Shown here piece by piece: positions 32,875-44,600 of a stretch of DNA of 64,000 nt. The translations under genes were made by a program, and so were the position numbers. The notes under the pieces were generated by a model, which was not told where the DNA came from, made no database searches, and saw nothing but the letters and a program-made list of their open reading frames with translations. Position 1 is the stretch's first letter; every line of letters starts with the position of its first letter. This DNA is from Inia geoffrensis (taxonomy: Eukaryota > Chordata > Mammalia > Artiodactyla > Iniidae), in assembly GCA_036417435.1 (NCBI GenBank), contig CM070913.1, positions 5,018,180 through 5,082,179 of the forward strand, in the 5' to 3' direction.

Positions 32875-33000
32875 TTTATTTTAATTTATTTTTAATTTTT
32901 TTTTAGCATGCAGGATCTTAGCTCCCTGACCAGGGATTGAACCTGTGACCCCTGCAGTGGAAGTGCAGAGTCTTAACCACTGGACTGCCAGGGAAGTCCC
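32875..33000 (-). mobile_element. CHR-1-type tRNA-derived SINE, antisense
   Basis: On the minus strand it reads 'ggacttccctggcagtccagtggttaagac', then an intact B box (32930-32944, aggttcaatccctgg on that strand), 'cagggagctaagatcctgc' and an A-rich tail. The flanks 'aatagatcatttta' (32861-32874) and 'aattagtcatttta' (33004-33017) match at 11 of 14 positions and are probably the decayed target-site duplication. Confidence 0.9.
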
Positions 33001-33017
33001 CATAATTAGTCATTTTA

Positions 33018-36000
33018 AATCAAGGTCTTTTGGGGGAAATAAATTTCAGAGCATTGATAAAAATTGCAGTTTCCAATTACCGACCGTTTTCAAACAAAAG
33101 TTTCCCTCCCATAGCATCATCATTTTCTATCTTTTAGAGACATGAGAAAGGGAATCCTCCAACCTACAGGAGTGTAACATTGCCGTCTGCACTGCAACCT
33201 CGGCCACTCTTATTGCTATGCTTTGGCATTTTTCCTAGGAAAATTTCAAAATGTTCATCTTCCAGAGTCGACTGTAAGAGATTTTTTTTTTTTTTTTTTT
33301 TGGTGATTTGGAACAAATTCTGATCTTTCTTTTCTTTGTTGTCTTCATCAGGAAAAAGAGAACCGATATTGAATTTCCCACTTGATGAATGTGGACTTCC
33401 ATGAAAGTCTGTGGTGGAAAAACATCTTCACCCTCTAACATGGGACTTCACTACAAGGTAAGCCTGTTCAGAGAACTTAGAATTGGGAGTAAATAATGGG
33501 CTGCTGGGGTCTGGAAGGAGTCATCCCAGGACCCTTCAGCCCCTGGTGGGTCTCAGAAAACGTTCAAGCGCCTGCTTGCCCCGGCACCTGTCCCTCACCT
33601 CTTACCTGTGTCTCCCCCCCGACCCCAGCTCTTGACCTTGAAATGCACCATGACGTCACTGAAGTGCAATCGTGACATATTTTCTGTAGCAATCCCAAAT
33701 AAAATGAAACTCCTGCTCTCGCGATCCACTCAGATACTCCCACAAGGGTGGTATGTAGACTGATCGGTCGGGCGTTCAGGCTTCGGTGCCAAGACGATCT
33801 GGATTTCAAAACTGCCTCGGTCGGTCACACACTGTCAGGCTCCACATGCTACGGAGACGACACCAAATTCTTGGGGAAGGAATGAAATAAACTCGTGTAA
33901 ATGAATGTGACTGACACATAATCGACTCGCAATTGCTCTTGACTATTATATAACCTATTCACAGGATTGTTAGGTGGAAGCATGTAAAGCAAATATTTCA
34001 GCACATCTATTACACGGAGAGGAACCTCAAAAGTCACCATGTCCTTTCTTATCCCACGGACGAGGAAGGGGAAGGGGAGACGTCGGGGACCTGCCTGAGG
34101 TCTGAGCTTGAACTGAGATGTCTCCATCCCAAGTTCAGGTCTCTTTCTCCCGCCCCTCCCTGCCAATGGTGGAACTGGGGGAGCAGCGGGGGTGATGAGG
34201 ACGCAAAAGAGGGGACAGGAAGCCAGGATGGGCCAGAATGGGTGCTGCCAGCTCTGGCGGTGGAGGACCTGAAAGGTACAGCAGAGGCCCGGGGGATTCT
34301 CTGTGGGTGCCCTCGGCTGCAGAGTTGCACCTCACTGCTTTCTGCTGGGTCTACCATCATGAAAGTCTTGATTTTCCAGGCTTCCCTCGTGATCAGCCTA
34401 ACGCACCACTGCAACTGGTTGTTCAGACTCTGCACTCGACCACCCTAGGGTCCCCTCTGCGTGGACTGCCCTGGAGTCACCTCCTCTGGCCTATAGGGTT
34501 GTTCCCTGTACAGCCCTGTAATCATACATTGCATCCCAAATCTGAACGTTTGAAGGGCTGGACTGATATTGTGCCCGAAAAAAGAAAATCAGCCCTTTTC
34601 ATTCTTTCAAGATGTAGGTACAGTTTCTTTAACGCAAAGGTTATGGAATTACAGTGAATAGATTATTAAGGGCAAAACGGTATTTAGTCCAGGTTGAAAC
34701 TTCTTGGTTAAGTCAGTTTTGGGTAAAGTGAACTCAGTCTGCTCTACTGAGCAGATCTACTCAGGAAAGTAGGAGTTATTTCAAGCCTGAACAAACATCC
34801 TCAAACCAAACCAAACAACCAAATTATCTCATTTTTATTGAGCTCTATATTTTTTAGTTACATTGTTATCGTTTGATTTATTATCTTAGTTGAACTCATT
34901 TAACGTTTTCCGCCGGAATTGATAAAATAATTGTTTCTTTGTTCTCCTGTTTGTCCGGATTCAGTCATTCCACCTTTGAAAGGGTGCGTGTTGCTGGATT
35001 ATTAGGCATCTTCCCACTCTTCTCTGTAAATAAGGAGTAAATTGTCCACTCGCATTCTTATTTTACTTAGATTTGAGATCTCCCCTGATGGCTTGGAAAG
35101 AAATCTTCAATTCAAGGCACCACGGATCATTTTACAACCCTACTATTCATAAGTATGATCTTTAATAATATACTCAAACCTGACACCTGATACCACTTAG
35201 GAAATGCAATGTGTATTGTGAGTAGACAGGTAACTTATGACGTTGATAGACATATTTTACTTGCATTTTTCCCTTGAAGTTTTGATTAGTTGTCAATTAT
35301 TTCCCCAAAGGTAATATGTTATCTGCCTCTTCATCATTCTTGAAAAGTTAATAGGCTTATGTGCACACTGCCATAGCCGGAGGAAATTGTTTTATTTTAA
35401 AAAACTAAAACAAAACAAGAAAACCTTTTCCTTGCAAGTAGTGATATTATTTGAAGACAAATTCGGAATTCTCTACTAATTGATGAAGATTTGTTTTATC
35501 GCTTTCTTTAAAAATCATTAGGGGATCACGAACATATTATTAGTACTGGGAACGCTATTCGTGAACATCTCTGCTGCTTTCAGGACTTCCTCACAAACAA
35601 ATATGTCGGACATTCACGATTGTCCACATGTAGAGATGTTTTCGTGGATTCAAAACTGATCTTTTTAACTTTGTGTTTTTCTCTTCTTTTTTCCCCCCAT
35701 TTCCCAAATTATCAGACCTTTTGTAGTAGTTCATGCTACATTTAAATTAAAACTGAAACAATTATTCGACATGATATAAATTCAATCATTGTGATTGTTT
35801 GGACTGCAGTATGGATGGATGCATAGATAGATGATAGATACTTGACTTAATCAAGGTGTCTTAGTTGCCCAAAAAATTTGTGTTCACGATTTCCGTTGCG
35901 ATGAGCATTAACTTGCTATGATTGTGTCATGGTGGAGTGCGGGTCCTTTCCTGTGGATTATATCAAAGGGAGAAGAATGAATGAAGTGAGAAAAGCTGCA

Positions 36001-36254
36001 CTTACTCGTGGAAATCGTATTTCTTCTTGTATCATATTCAAATAAAAATGTGCTTCGTACCCTTAGGACGTTACACCCTTCTTACAGCAAACCTACTTGA
36101 CTCGTTCAAGAGAAGAAATCAAATATGCTGCGCTGTCGGGAGACGCGTGGGCCTGCCATTCATTACTCTGAACACCTTCCTGTGAAAATAACCCTTTCCC
36201 AAATTCTTAAATGAGGAAAATGTGTAGAACGGCCCTTGGCTATCAGCTGACTCA
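33018..36254. other. Mostly single-copy DNA
   Basis: No gene is recognised. A poly-T run sits at about 33282-33301. Open frames at 33564-34435 (-) and 34238-34657 (+) overlap each other on opposite strands and have no domain. A short ATGG/GATA-type run lies at 35812-35842. A consensus CRE octamer is at 33651-33658. Confidence 0.5.
33651..33658. promoter_or_regulatory. Consensus cAMP-response element octamer
   Basis: The palindrome TGACGTCA is a perfect CREB/ATF site, and the text 'cgtgacat' follows 14 bases on. There is no promoter or transcript evidence nearby, so function is unproven. Confidence 0.3.
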
Positions 36255-36375
36255 GGTCCTCATTTAATAAATGAAGTGGGCTTTCCAGGGAGGTGTAATC
36301 ACTCACTTCAGATCACACAGCTAACCGGGGCAGAGCGGCAGCTAAAACCTGCTTTTCCAAGGCTGGTTCTGTCTT
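36255..36375 (-). repeat. MIR SINE fragment
   Basis: The blocks 'tcatttaataaatgaagtggg', 'gatcacacagctaaccggggcagagcggcag' (read in two halves) and 'aaacctgcttttcc' follow the antisense MIR core in order. Confidence 0.7.
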
Positions 36376-39300
36376 CGCTATGTAGTCTCACCCCACACAA
36401 GGAAAACCACACGTTACCTGGTCACAGTTTTATTAAAAATCAACCGTAACAGCAAACAACTCAGATTGTAAGCATATTCACTAACTGGAAATTAAGAACT
36501 GAGACCGCCTTGCAGAGATCTGACCTAAGTTGTTTTGACAAACTCTGAGGGGGTCTCAGGATAACATCATCACTGGGGAATGAGAGGAGCCTGAGCTTGG
36601 CATGCACACGTGTACAGATGCATTTCCTTTACCGAATGCATCCTTTGAAAAGCAATCTCAGGCTCCGTTTTATTAGAAAACCTCTCTTAATTGACATACG
36701 TGGATGAACACAGAGGCCTTTCAGCGTATCGTTTCCTTCAAGACTGTGACTGTCCCCAGGGAGTGTTTACTCTCTTCTCCATCTTGTTTATGAATATCGG
36801 GGTCACGTTTACTGTGTGAATCATCAAAGTTCATTCAGTAAAGCTGAGAATCAAACCCGAGTGTCAGACTGAAAATCTTTCTTCCCAGCACAACACGCCG
36901 GGCTCCAGGAGGAGGGGCCAGGGAGCAAAGGAAGAGGCAGTGACATATAAATCACTGGACGGTCTCGGAGACGCTGTTTCCACCTGTAAGGTCAGATGCA
37001 TTCACGACTGTCCCGTTCCTGCGACACAAGCTTGCCTCTCCCTTCCCCTGTGGTCTGACCAGCGCAGTGTGTCCTGCTTCCCAAAGATTTCCCCGAAACT
37101 AGAAGAAGTTACCTTCGTCCCACTATGTGACAAAGCCTATTGTTTAAAGTAGTTACCCCATACGTAGAATGTTTCCTAAAAATATGTGGCGTTTAAAAAA
37201 GGGGACGGAGAACGCTCTGCAAAGAATTCAGTTGAAATATCCACTGAAAGATGTTTTATGTTGTTTCATATGCATGGTCTTGAAGCCCAGGGGATGCACT
37301 GGGGCCTGTCACTCACACATCCCCCTGGTCCACAGAAGGACTCCCGGCAGTAAGGCCTTGGTCAGCTAGCTCGGCCATGTCACTAGTTAGGGACACGCAG
37401 AGCAGGAAGAAAATTACCTTCCATGGAGAATATTCATTCCCAAGTCCAAAATGCTGCACGCTTAAAAATGTACCTGGGATGAAAAATAAAAATGTGAACG
37501 CATATTGAATTTGAGTTCTAGGCATATGAGATAGTGCTTGAAGGTGGAATCTTTTTGCTTGATTTAAGAAATTCGAACGAGTCAGGACACTGATATAATT
37601 TGGAGTTTGCTTTGGTCTTTGAGCCATTTAACCATTCATGAGCGATTCCTGCTTGGTTACTGATGGCTGGTGATTACTGCCTTAATTTACACTGCTGACC
37701 TCCAACAAGAGATATTTTTAGTCTCCTTTGGAAATGTTGCAGTTATAAGCCTATGCCTCTCTGAAAATAATCCGTAGTCACATTTCAGCTATCACATAGC
37801 AAATTATTTTTGCCAAATAATGCATACATTTTGTTTCCTGGGATAGTCTACCGCTGATCAATTACCTAGTGATATAACTGGTTCACCAGTTTTTACTAAA
37901 TCCACTAGAAATGAAAAGATTTGGGTAAAGTTTGGTATGGCCCCTTTACATAAGTTCATTTTGCCTAAGCGTTACTGTCCTGTATTTATACCCAGCTAGC
38001 AAGGATCTTAGAATGTGGCCTTTTCAGATTACTTTTTTGTAAAGGCCTGTTTCTTTATAAAGTGTACCAAGAGAAAGAATAACCATAAGAAAGTGAAACA
38101 ATCTATATGCCCAAGCATATAAACTGAGGTCAAGAATTTGAATGCCTCAGCAATTCAGGTTAAAATTCTTCTCTGACAAAACAGATAAGCTCTGAGGCAT
38201 ACAGATCATTCTAGATTATTTACCCATTCCTCCACCCAAACAAAATGTTTTCCCCTTTTATTCTGGAGTGAACGCCTCCAGGTGGTACCTAGCCTGAAGT
38301 GACTCGCCCGTGTGATTTATTTAAGAATCTGCGACACCCCCATGACAGGAGGAGGGGGTCGTTTTGCTCTCACTTTGTCAGTGAGCTCTCCGGGGGCCCA
38401 GCATGAGCGGCCAACGTGCTAAACCTTGCCAGTTTCTTCCACATGTCACACACCAGCGTTCTTACTCGCCGTGCACTGATTGCACTGGCATCCATGACGA
38501 TGCAGACAGCAAGGAACTGTGTCCCTTTAAGCAAGTTGCACAGAAACGGTCCCCAATTGTGTCGCTGCCGTGGCAGACGGTGCTAGCCGAGGCCTCTCTC
38601 CTGAAGAACTCCCCTCAAGTCTGAGAGACGGGGAGCAGCAATGCCTGTTCTGTGCATCCTGGCACAGACCAAAGACATAATCCCAAAGCTAGCGAATAGG
38701 ATGTGAAAATACGCAGCCCTCGGAAATGGATTAAATGCACATACATTTTGTAATGAGTGACTGTGATGAAAGTCAAATGAATTATAATAAAATATGGAGT
38801 TTTAAAGAAGAAAACGGCTCACTGCATAATGTTGCTGGGGAAACATGGAACAGTTTTTCACTGCTTGCTATTGTCAAAGTAAATAACTACCCAAGACAAA
38901 CTCACAAAGTGCTTTTAACTTTAATGTGATGCAGTCAGTCATTTAATTTGTTAATTAGTATCATGCCAGAAACTATCTATTCAATATGAAGCAAATATGT
39001 TTACAATCTTATCTGCCATCTGTTTAATAGATGGGAGAATACTTAGAGCTGGATTCTCAAAGAGGGTTGGTGAAAATTTGTTCCACAATTAGCTGAGCAG
39101 ATTTTTTAATTCGGGAAGAATTTTGCACGTGCAGGGAACACCTCCACTAAGGAGACAGAGCACATCACAGTGCTGTTACTCGAGATTAGTGGCTGTTTCA
39201 GCAGATGCTCTCCAAATTTAAGGAGTGGGAAAAATTGTTTTGAAGATGCCTATGAATACTGCAATGTATCTATATAAATGTAACAGCCGCTCACAAAAGG

Positions 39301-41339
39301 TAGAACTGGTTTGGCACAAAGCAACGCTAAGCCCAAATTTAGAGATGAGTAATGCCAGGCTCGGTCTGCTGGTGACACATGCCATTTCTGCAGCCATTTC
39401 TCAAGATTTCATACAAGAAAACGCCCATGATGCAGTACCTTCCGAAGGAAGATGCATTCTCAAGGTGCTTTTAAACGGCTGCTTAAGACTGCACTTTACA
39501 TGATTATTTGAGATTTGAAAACAAAAGCGGTGATAATCAAGTGTCAGTGGAAGTGCCACTGCTTTAACTCTGGGTGGAGAGCAGCCTGCGTTAGCCGTGG
39601 TCCCAAACCCATCAGAGTGAGCCTGGGACCAGCCCTGGCTGTCTCATCTCACCGCCAGAAAGCTCATCGACCTCAGCTCATATTAAGATTATTTACACTC
39701 CACGATGATCTCCTCCGACTCATGTTGTACCGTTCTTCCCCTTTCGTTAAGGACTTTCCAGGTTTTATGACTCTTACTTTTTCCATAGCCTCAATTATCA
39801 GCCAAGTACATCTTCAAGAATTTTGCTGAAGACGTCACTCAGTATTTGTATGTGAACACCACTCATATCCATCATATTGCTGACTGTTCACGTGCCAGTG
39901 AGCTCTGCTTTTGCCAGTTCTGTGAATTACAGGCATGCAATTGTAACTCTTGTCAGCAAATCAAAACAAAAATTTGTATTATGACATGTGCTCCTCGTTA
40001 ACTCTTGTCTTTACGTTATTTACCAGCACGGCTAAAATCAGTTCCCTACTTTCAGCTCCTCTCTTCGTTTCAAAACAAAAGACAATATCTCTTTTAAAAG
40101 CTCACCTTCGTGTGTTTTGGGGGTGTCCCTCTGGAATTCTCTAAAGATGTGCGGTCCTTGCGAAAAGGATAACAAATATTATCTAGGAAAAAAAAAAAAA
40201 ACCTGATGGTGGTCGCGCAACCCAAGTAATTGTTGTGTTCCGTGGCAGTTTATTCCGACCCCTTCCCCCAGACCGTCTCCCCAGTGAAGAGGGTTAGTGT
40301 TTATGACATAAGCAATTTGCAAGGAGCGGAAACCTAATGATGATTTATGTCATGAGAAGCTGTTCCAACATTTAAATCACTTTCCTTTCTGAACTTTTTT
40401 TTTGGATTATTGCGTGGAACTAACCTTGTGAGCTCTGGCCCTTGGGGAAACCCACCGTCTGGGATTCTGATGTGTCTGTGGACCTGGCTGGCAGCTTTCC
40501 CTCCACGTCATTTCATAATGTGCCCATAGGGTATCTCCAGCCTGCAGAAGGTGTCACTGGGGTTGGAATGCTATTTTGACAAAACTCTAGTAACTAGTCT
40601 CCCTAAATGTGTTTCTGTACCTCCTGAATCCCTCCATAATGATGATTAAATCCTCAAGACGTTTGAAGCTTATGCGCTGTGCGTACTATTTGTGTAGACA
40701 CGTACAGGTATATGTAGATTACATCCAACAACTTTGTCAGTCAGAGACCCTCTCTCTCAAGCCAGGATGAAGACTTTTGTTTGAACACCTCCCCCAGCCT
40801 GTCCCCACATCTTCCCCCCAAAAAGGCGTTTTTTGGAGAAAAAGGTTTAGCCAACCAGGCATCTGACTCCCCAGACCCTCTGCACACAATACAGAAAGTC
40901 CGGCAGAGACACTGCAGGATCAAATCCATTGTCACATCCTCAAACTCGATTCAGCTGTTCCTAACAGTGTCTCAATAGTATCCTAGTAACCTCTTCTGTG
41001 AAGCTTCATCTGGTCTGTATTTGCAAACACGATTTAAAAAAAGGGCTCGTGTTCAGGGGAAAAGTCTGTGTTAAATCTCTCCACAGAGCTGCCAGAAGAG
41101 GTGCAGGCGCCTCTGTTGGGCAACTGTATTTGCCAACATGCCATATGGGAGTCAGGGTCGGGACTTTTTTTTTCTGGAATAATTAAATGTTGATGGCAGA
41201 GTTCAAATGGATCATTAAAATTCAAAAGTGTAAGAAACAGATTTTTTCTTATGCTGTTGAACGCTCCAGAGGACCGAATAGCTAGCAGAAGTGAGACAGG
41301 CTGCCGTCCTGCGATCAGCATGCGTCGGGATGGTGCTAA
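36376..41339. other. Single-copy DNA, nothing recognised
   Basis: About 5 kb with no repeat that I can name and no gene. The 92-codon frame 39225-39503 and the 104-codon frame 39515-39829 on the plus strand show no family features. A short poly-A run is at about 40189-40201. Long repeat-poor stretches like this are where conserved non-coding elements would be sought. Confidence 0.5.
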
Positions 41340-41640
41340 TTTGATCATAATATAGTCATCTCTGAAGATTACAGCTATTCAATTAAATATTCTAATTAAC
41401 CTGAAGTATTAGGCAAATGATACTAATTACAAATATTCTCCTGAGATTCACAGCAATGAAAACCCCACTTGCAACTGATACTTCTGGCCAATGTTTCGTA
41501 ACACAATGTCCTATATCATAGGCTTTCAGAATATTAAAATGCAGTTAATTTGCCTAAACCTCATTTGTTTAATGGCATTAGCATTTTGTTTGAAATTGTA
41601 ATAAACGTACATCCCGCTTTCAAGTAAAATTTAAAATGAG
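41340..41640. promoter_or_regulatory. Candidate non-coding regulatory element, homeodomain-site-rich
   Basis: A repeat-free AT-rich block with several homeodomain-type cores: 'attcaattaaatattctaattaacc', 'gatactaattacaaat', 'gcagttaatttgcc' and 'ggcattagc'. Such clusters are common in developmental enhancers, but they also arise readily in AT-rich DNA. Conservation cannot be judged from one sequence. Confidence 0.2.
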
Positions 41641-44600
41641 TGTACTCTTGGGGTAACTTAAGATTCCTGTTTACAGACCTCGCATTTTATTCAGGGAGCG
41701 GAACAGTTTGAGTTTAACTCTCAGCCATTAAACATATTGAAATTGTTTAAAAATGCTAATAATTTGTCTTTTCAAATAAGAAAAAAACAAGGATATTTTG
41801 CCGTAAAATTTCCTGACGTCGCCCATGTGACCGGCTCCTACTGCGAGGGTCCCGGTGCTTGAACCATCCTTCAGTTCCCTAGAGAAGGGCTGCTGGTGGC
41901 CTTGGGGAGGGGCGTGTGCAGGGCGAGCTCTGCCCCCTCCATCCTGTGGGCCACCTCCCCTCTCCTCCGTACATTGCACTTGCCCCCCTGAGGTCGGAGG
42001 CTTTCTGTGCAGCCAACCTTGGACTTGGAATGCACTGTCGCCCTATCATCAGCCCCCTGTGCCCCTCCATGTCCCCCATGGGGCGTCCTTCCTCACCCTC
42101 ACCCCCAGTGACACGCATCAGATCCCACCTCGTCCAGAGCAGCACAGGCTCTCTGTGCCTTTAGGGCCCAACAGTAGCTCTGGGTGCCCGGGGTGTAATG
42201 CCCACTGGCGAGGAGAGCTCCACAAACATCTCTCAAAGTTCGTACAGTGTTCCTGGACCAGAGGTGTGTGCGCTGGTCTCCAAGCTGCGTTTCCCGGGGC
42301 AGCGCCGGCTTCGAGTGTCCTCGGGATGGCGCCATGAAGGAGGTAGGAGCAGGACAGAGTGTGGTGTCAGACGGTGCTTCATGGCCCAATCGTGTGCAGT
42401 GTCGCGGTGGGAGGGAGGGACCACATTGAAAAGCAGAGACACAGCGGGCATTGTTGCCGTGACCATGCCTGGTGACCAGTTCACACGAACAGGGATACTG
42501 GGGATGGGAAGGATAATACTGCGCTTGAGTGTTGAATCACGCCCCGCCCCCCGATAAACACAGGATTTGGACCAAAAATAGTCAGAACAAAGTAAAGATG
42601 AGGACGAGAGTGCCGAGTCCACAGAGGTGCGCTCTCGCTGGGGCCAAGCCTGCCATGTTGGTGTGGGCCCTGGGCCAGCTCCAACGTTTGCTACAGGAAG
42701 AGCTTGCAAGGTGATACCATCTATTTATGCTGGGACTTAATACGATCCAAGGATCCACAGACACATCCTCTGGGGGAAGGGACAGGCTAGAATGATTTAC
42801 CTTTATAAACGTTGGTGTAATAAAATTGCCATGAAATGCATTGATCTCTCAGAATCAGGGGAAGTATGGGAGGGCACTTTCCTTTATATAAAGTGAACAG
42901 AACAGAATAACAAACACACGGCGAGCAGACAATGCCCCATGATGTACACACTTAAACGAGAGCAAACACAGAGAAGAACCTATTTTGATAAGGGGAGGGG
43001 TTTCCACGCCTGTGGTTGTAGGCACCTCGACTGATCCTGCAGTGAATGAGCCATGTGGTCCCTGGTCAGCTTTCTTCGCCCTAGAATTTCATCCGAGAAA
43101 GGGACTCAGTCTTCAGGGCGGCTGGACTTCCTGTACATAAGATGTTCCCATTTCTAGGGAGTCACGCGTCACCAGGTCTAAGCTGTTTGCTCTCATGCAG
43201 TTCCCAGCTACTTACACAGATCTTTATGCAAGAGTTCCAGAAGGATCATTCCCACGCGGGGTAAAGACGTGTCTGAGCAGCAGGTGATGTCAAGGATGTA
43301 GAGGAGGTGCTAAGAGCGTGGTCTGGAAGGTTCCCTAGGACATAGATGCTTGTGGTGACAGGGTTTTGTGAAACACTCCTGGTAGCGGTAGCTTTCTTTC
43401 AGAGCCAGTTAGTATAATGGACTAAAGGAGCACAGCACAAAAGCAAGTATGTAATGTTTCAGTAAAATTTGCTATCTGGTTATTTTCCTAAACGGAAAAT
43501 TCTCTGCTCATCATTGAAATGGCACGCCCTGTGGTGAGCCGAGGATGGGCTGTCCGTTTCTGTTATTTTGAATCTGGATCTCTGCTGGCCTCTTTCACAG
43601 CGTGATGGCCATGCCTACTGCCCAAGGCTCTTTACAGTGGCCATGGAGGGAGCAGAGGATAGCTCTCGTCCTGGTGGCCAAAATTAATGAAAAAAGAAAG
43701 AAATGAGCTGGAGATAGATGAATGAAAGAGGGACAAAATGGAAAAAGAGATAGGAAGTGAAAATCTATGAGAAATCTATAGCAATCTGTAGAAAGTGAAA
43801 TCTGTCTATGAAAAATAGAAAGTGGCAATTGCCTTCAAAATCTGAGACTATCATCTGAGGAGACAAGAGCTCCCATTCTGGAAGGTTTCCTGTCGGGTCC
43901 CCTCCACACCCAGCGTGGGGTCTCTGGGGAAAGGATGGCATGAGCTCTGGATAAGTACCGCCTGCCAGATGCGGGGCAGCAGGGCTTAGAACAGGATCCC
44001 TGTTTCCACTGAACAATTTCTGTTTTGAACCCTTTCATTTTCTCCTTTAAATAATTGGTATGAACAATGCTACTCAGACAGACCAAATAACGGTGGAGTT
44101 TTGTAGGACAGTATTTGTGCTTTTTTAATTAAAAAAAAAAAAAACAAACTTGTGTGTTGAGATGAAGATAACCACTGCTTGGTTCTTTCTGGTAAAAGAA
44201 TAGATATTTACCCAGAACTGGTATTTGTACACTGATGTGGCTACATCCACTGAGAGGTGGACTAAAGATCGACTTTGGACACGAAATGATGTCATCGTGA
44301 CACGAGACTGTAACTGAAGCGCAGCCGCGGTCCTGACCACGGGCAGTGGCTGTGAGTCTTGGCCAAGGCCTCTTAGGAGCTGTTTCCCAATGTTCCGCCC
44401 AATGTTCCCGCTTCCTAGGAGTATGCTCACTCCACCCCTGGCTCCCTGGGCTCCAGGACCAGCAGGGGTGACAGCACAGCTCTGTTCTCTCGGCGGGACA
44501 CGGGCCAGGCCTCTGAGGTATGTGTGGTGGGGTGCAGGGGGTTACCTGCGGCTACACCTGAGCCTCGAGGAGCTAAGCTTATCGGGGGATGCTCAGCACC

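Noticed and set aside
34049..34435. 128-codon Ser/Pro-rich minus-strand frame
   Set aside because: Overlaps a 139-codon plus-strand frame over the same bases; no family features in either.
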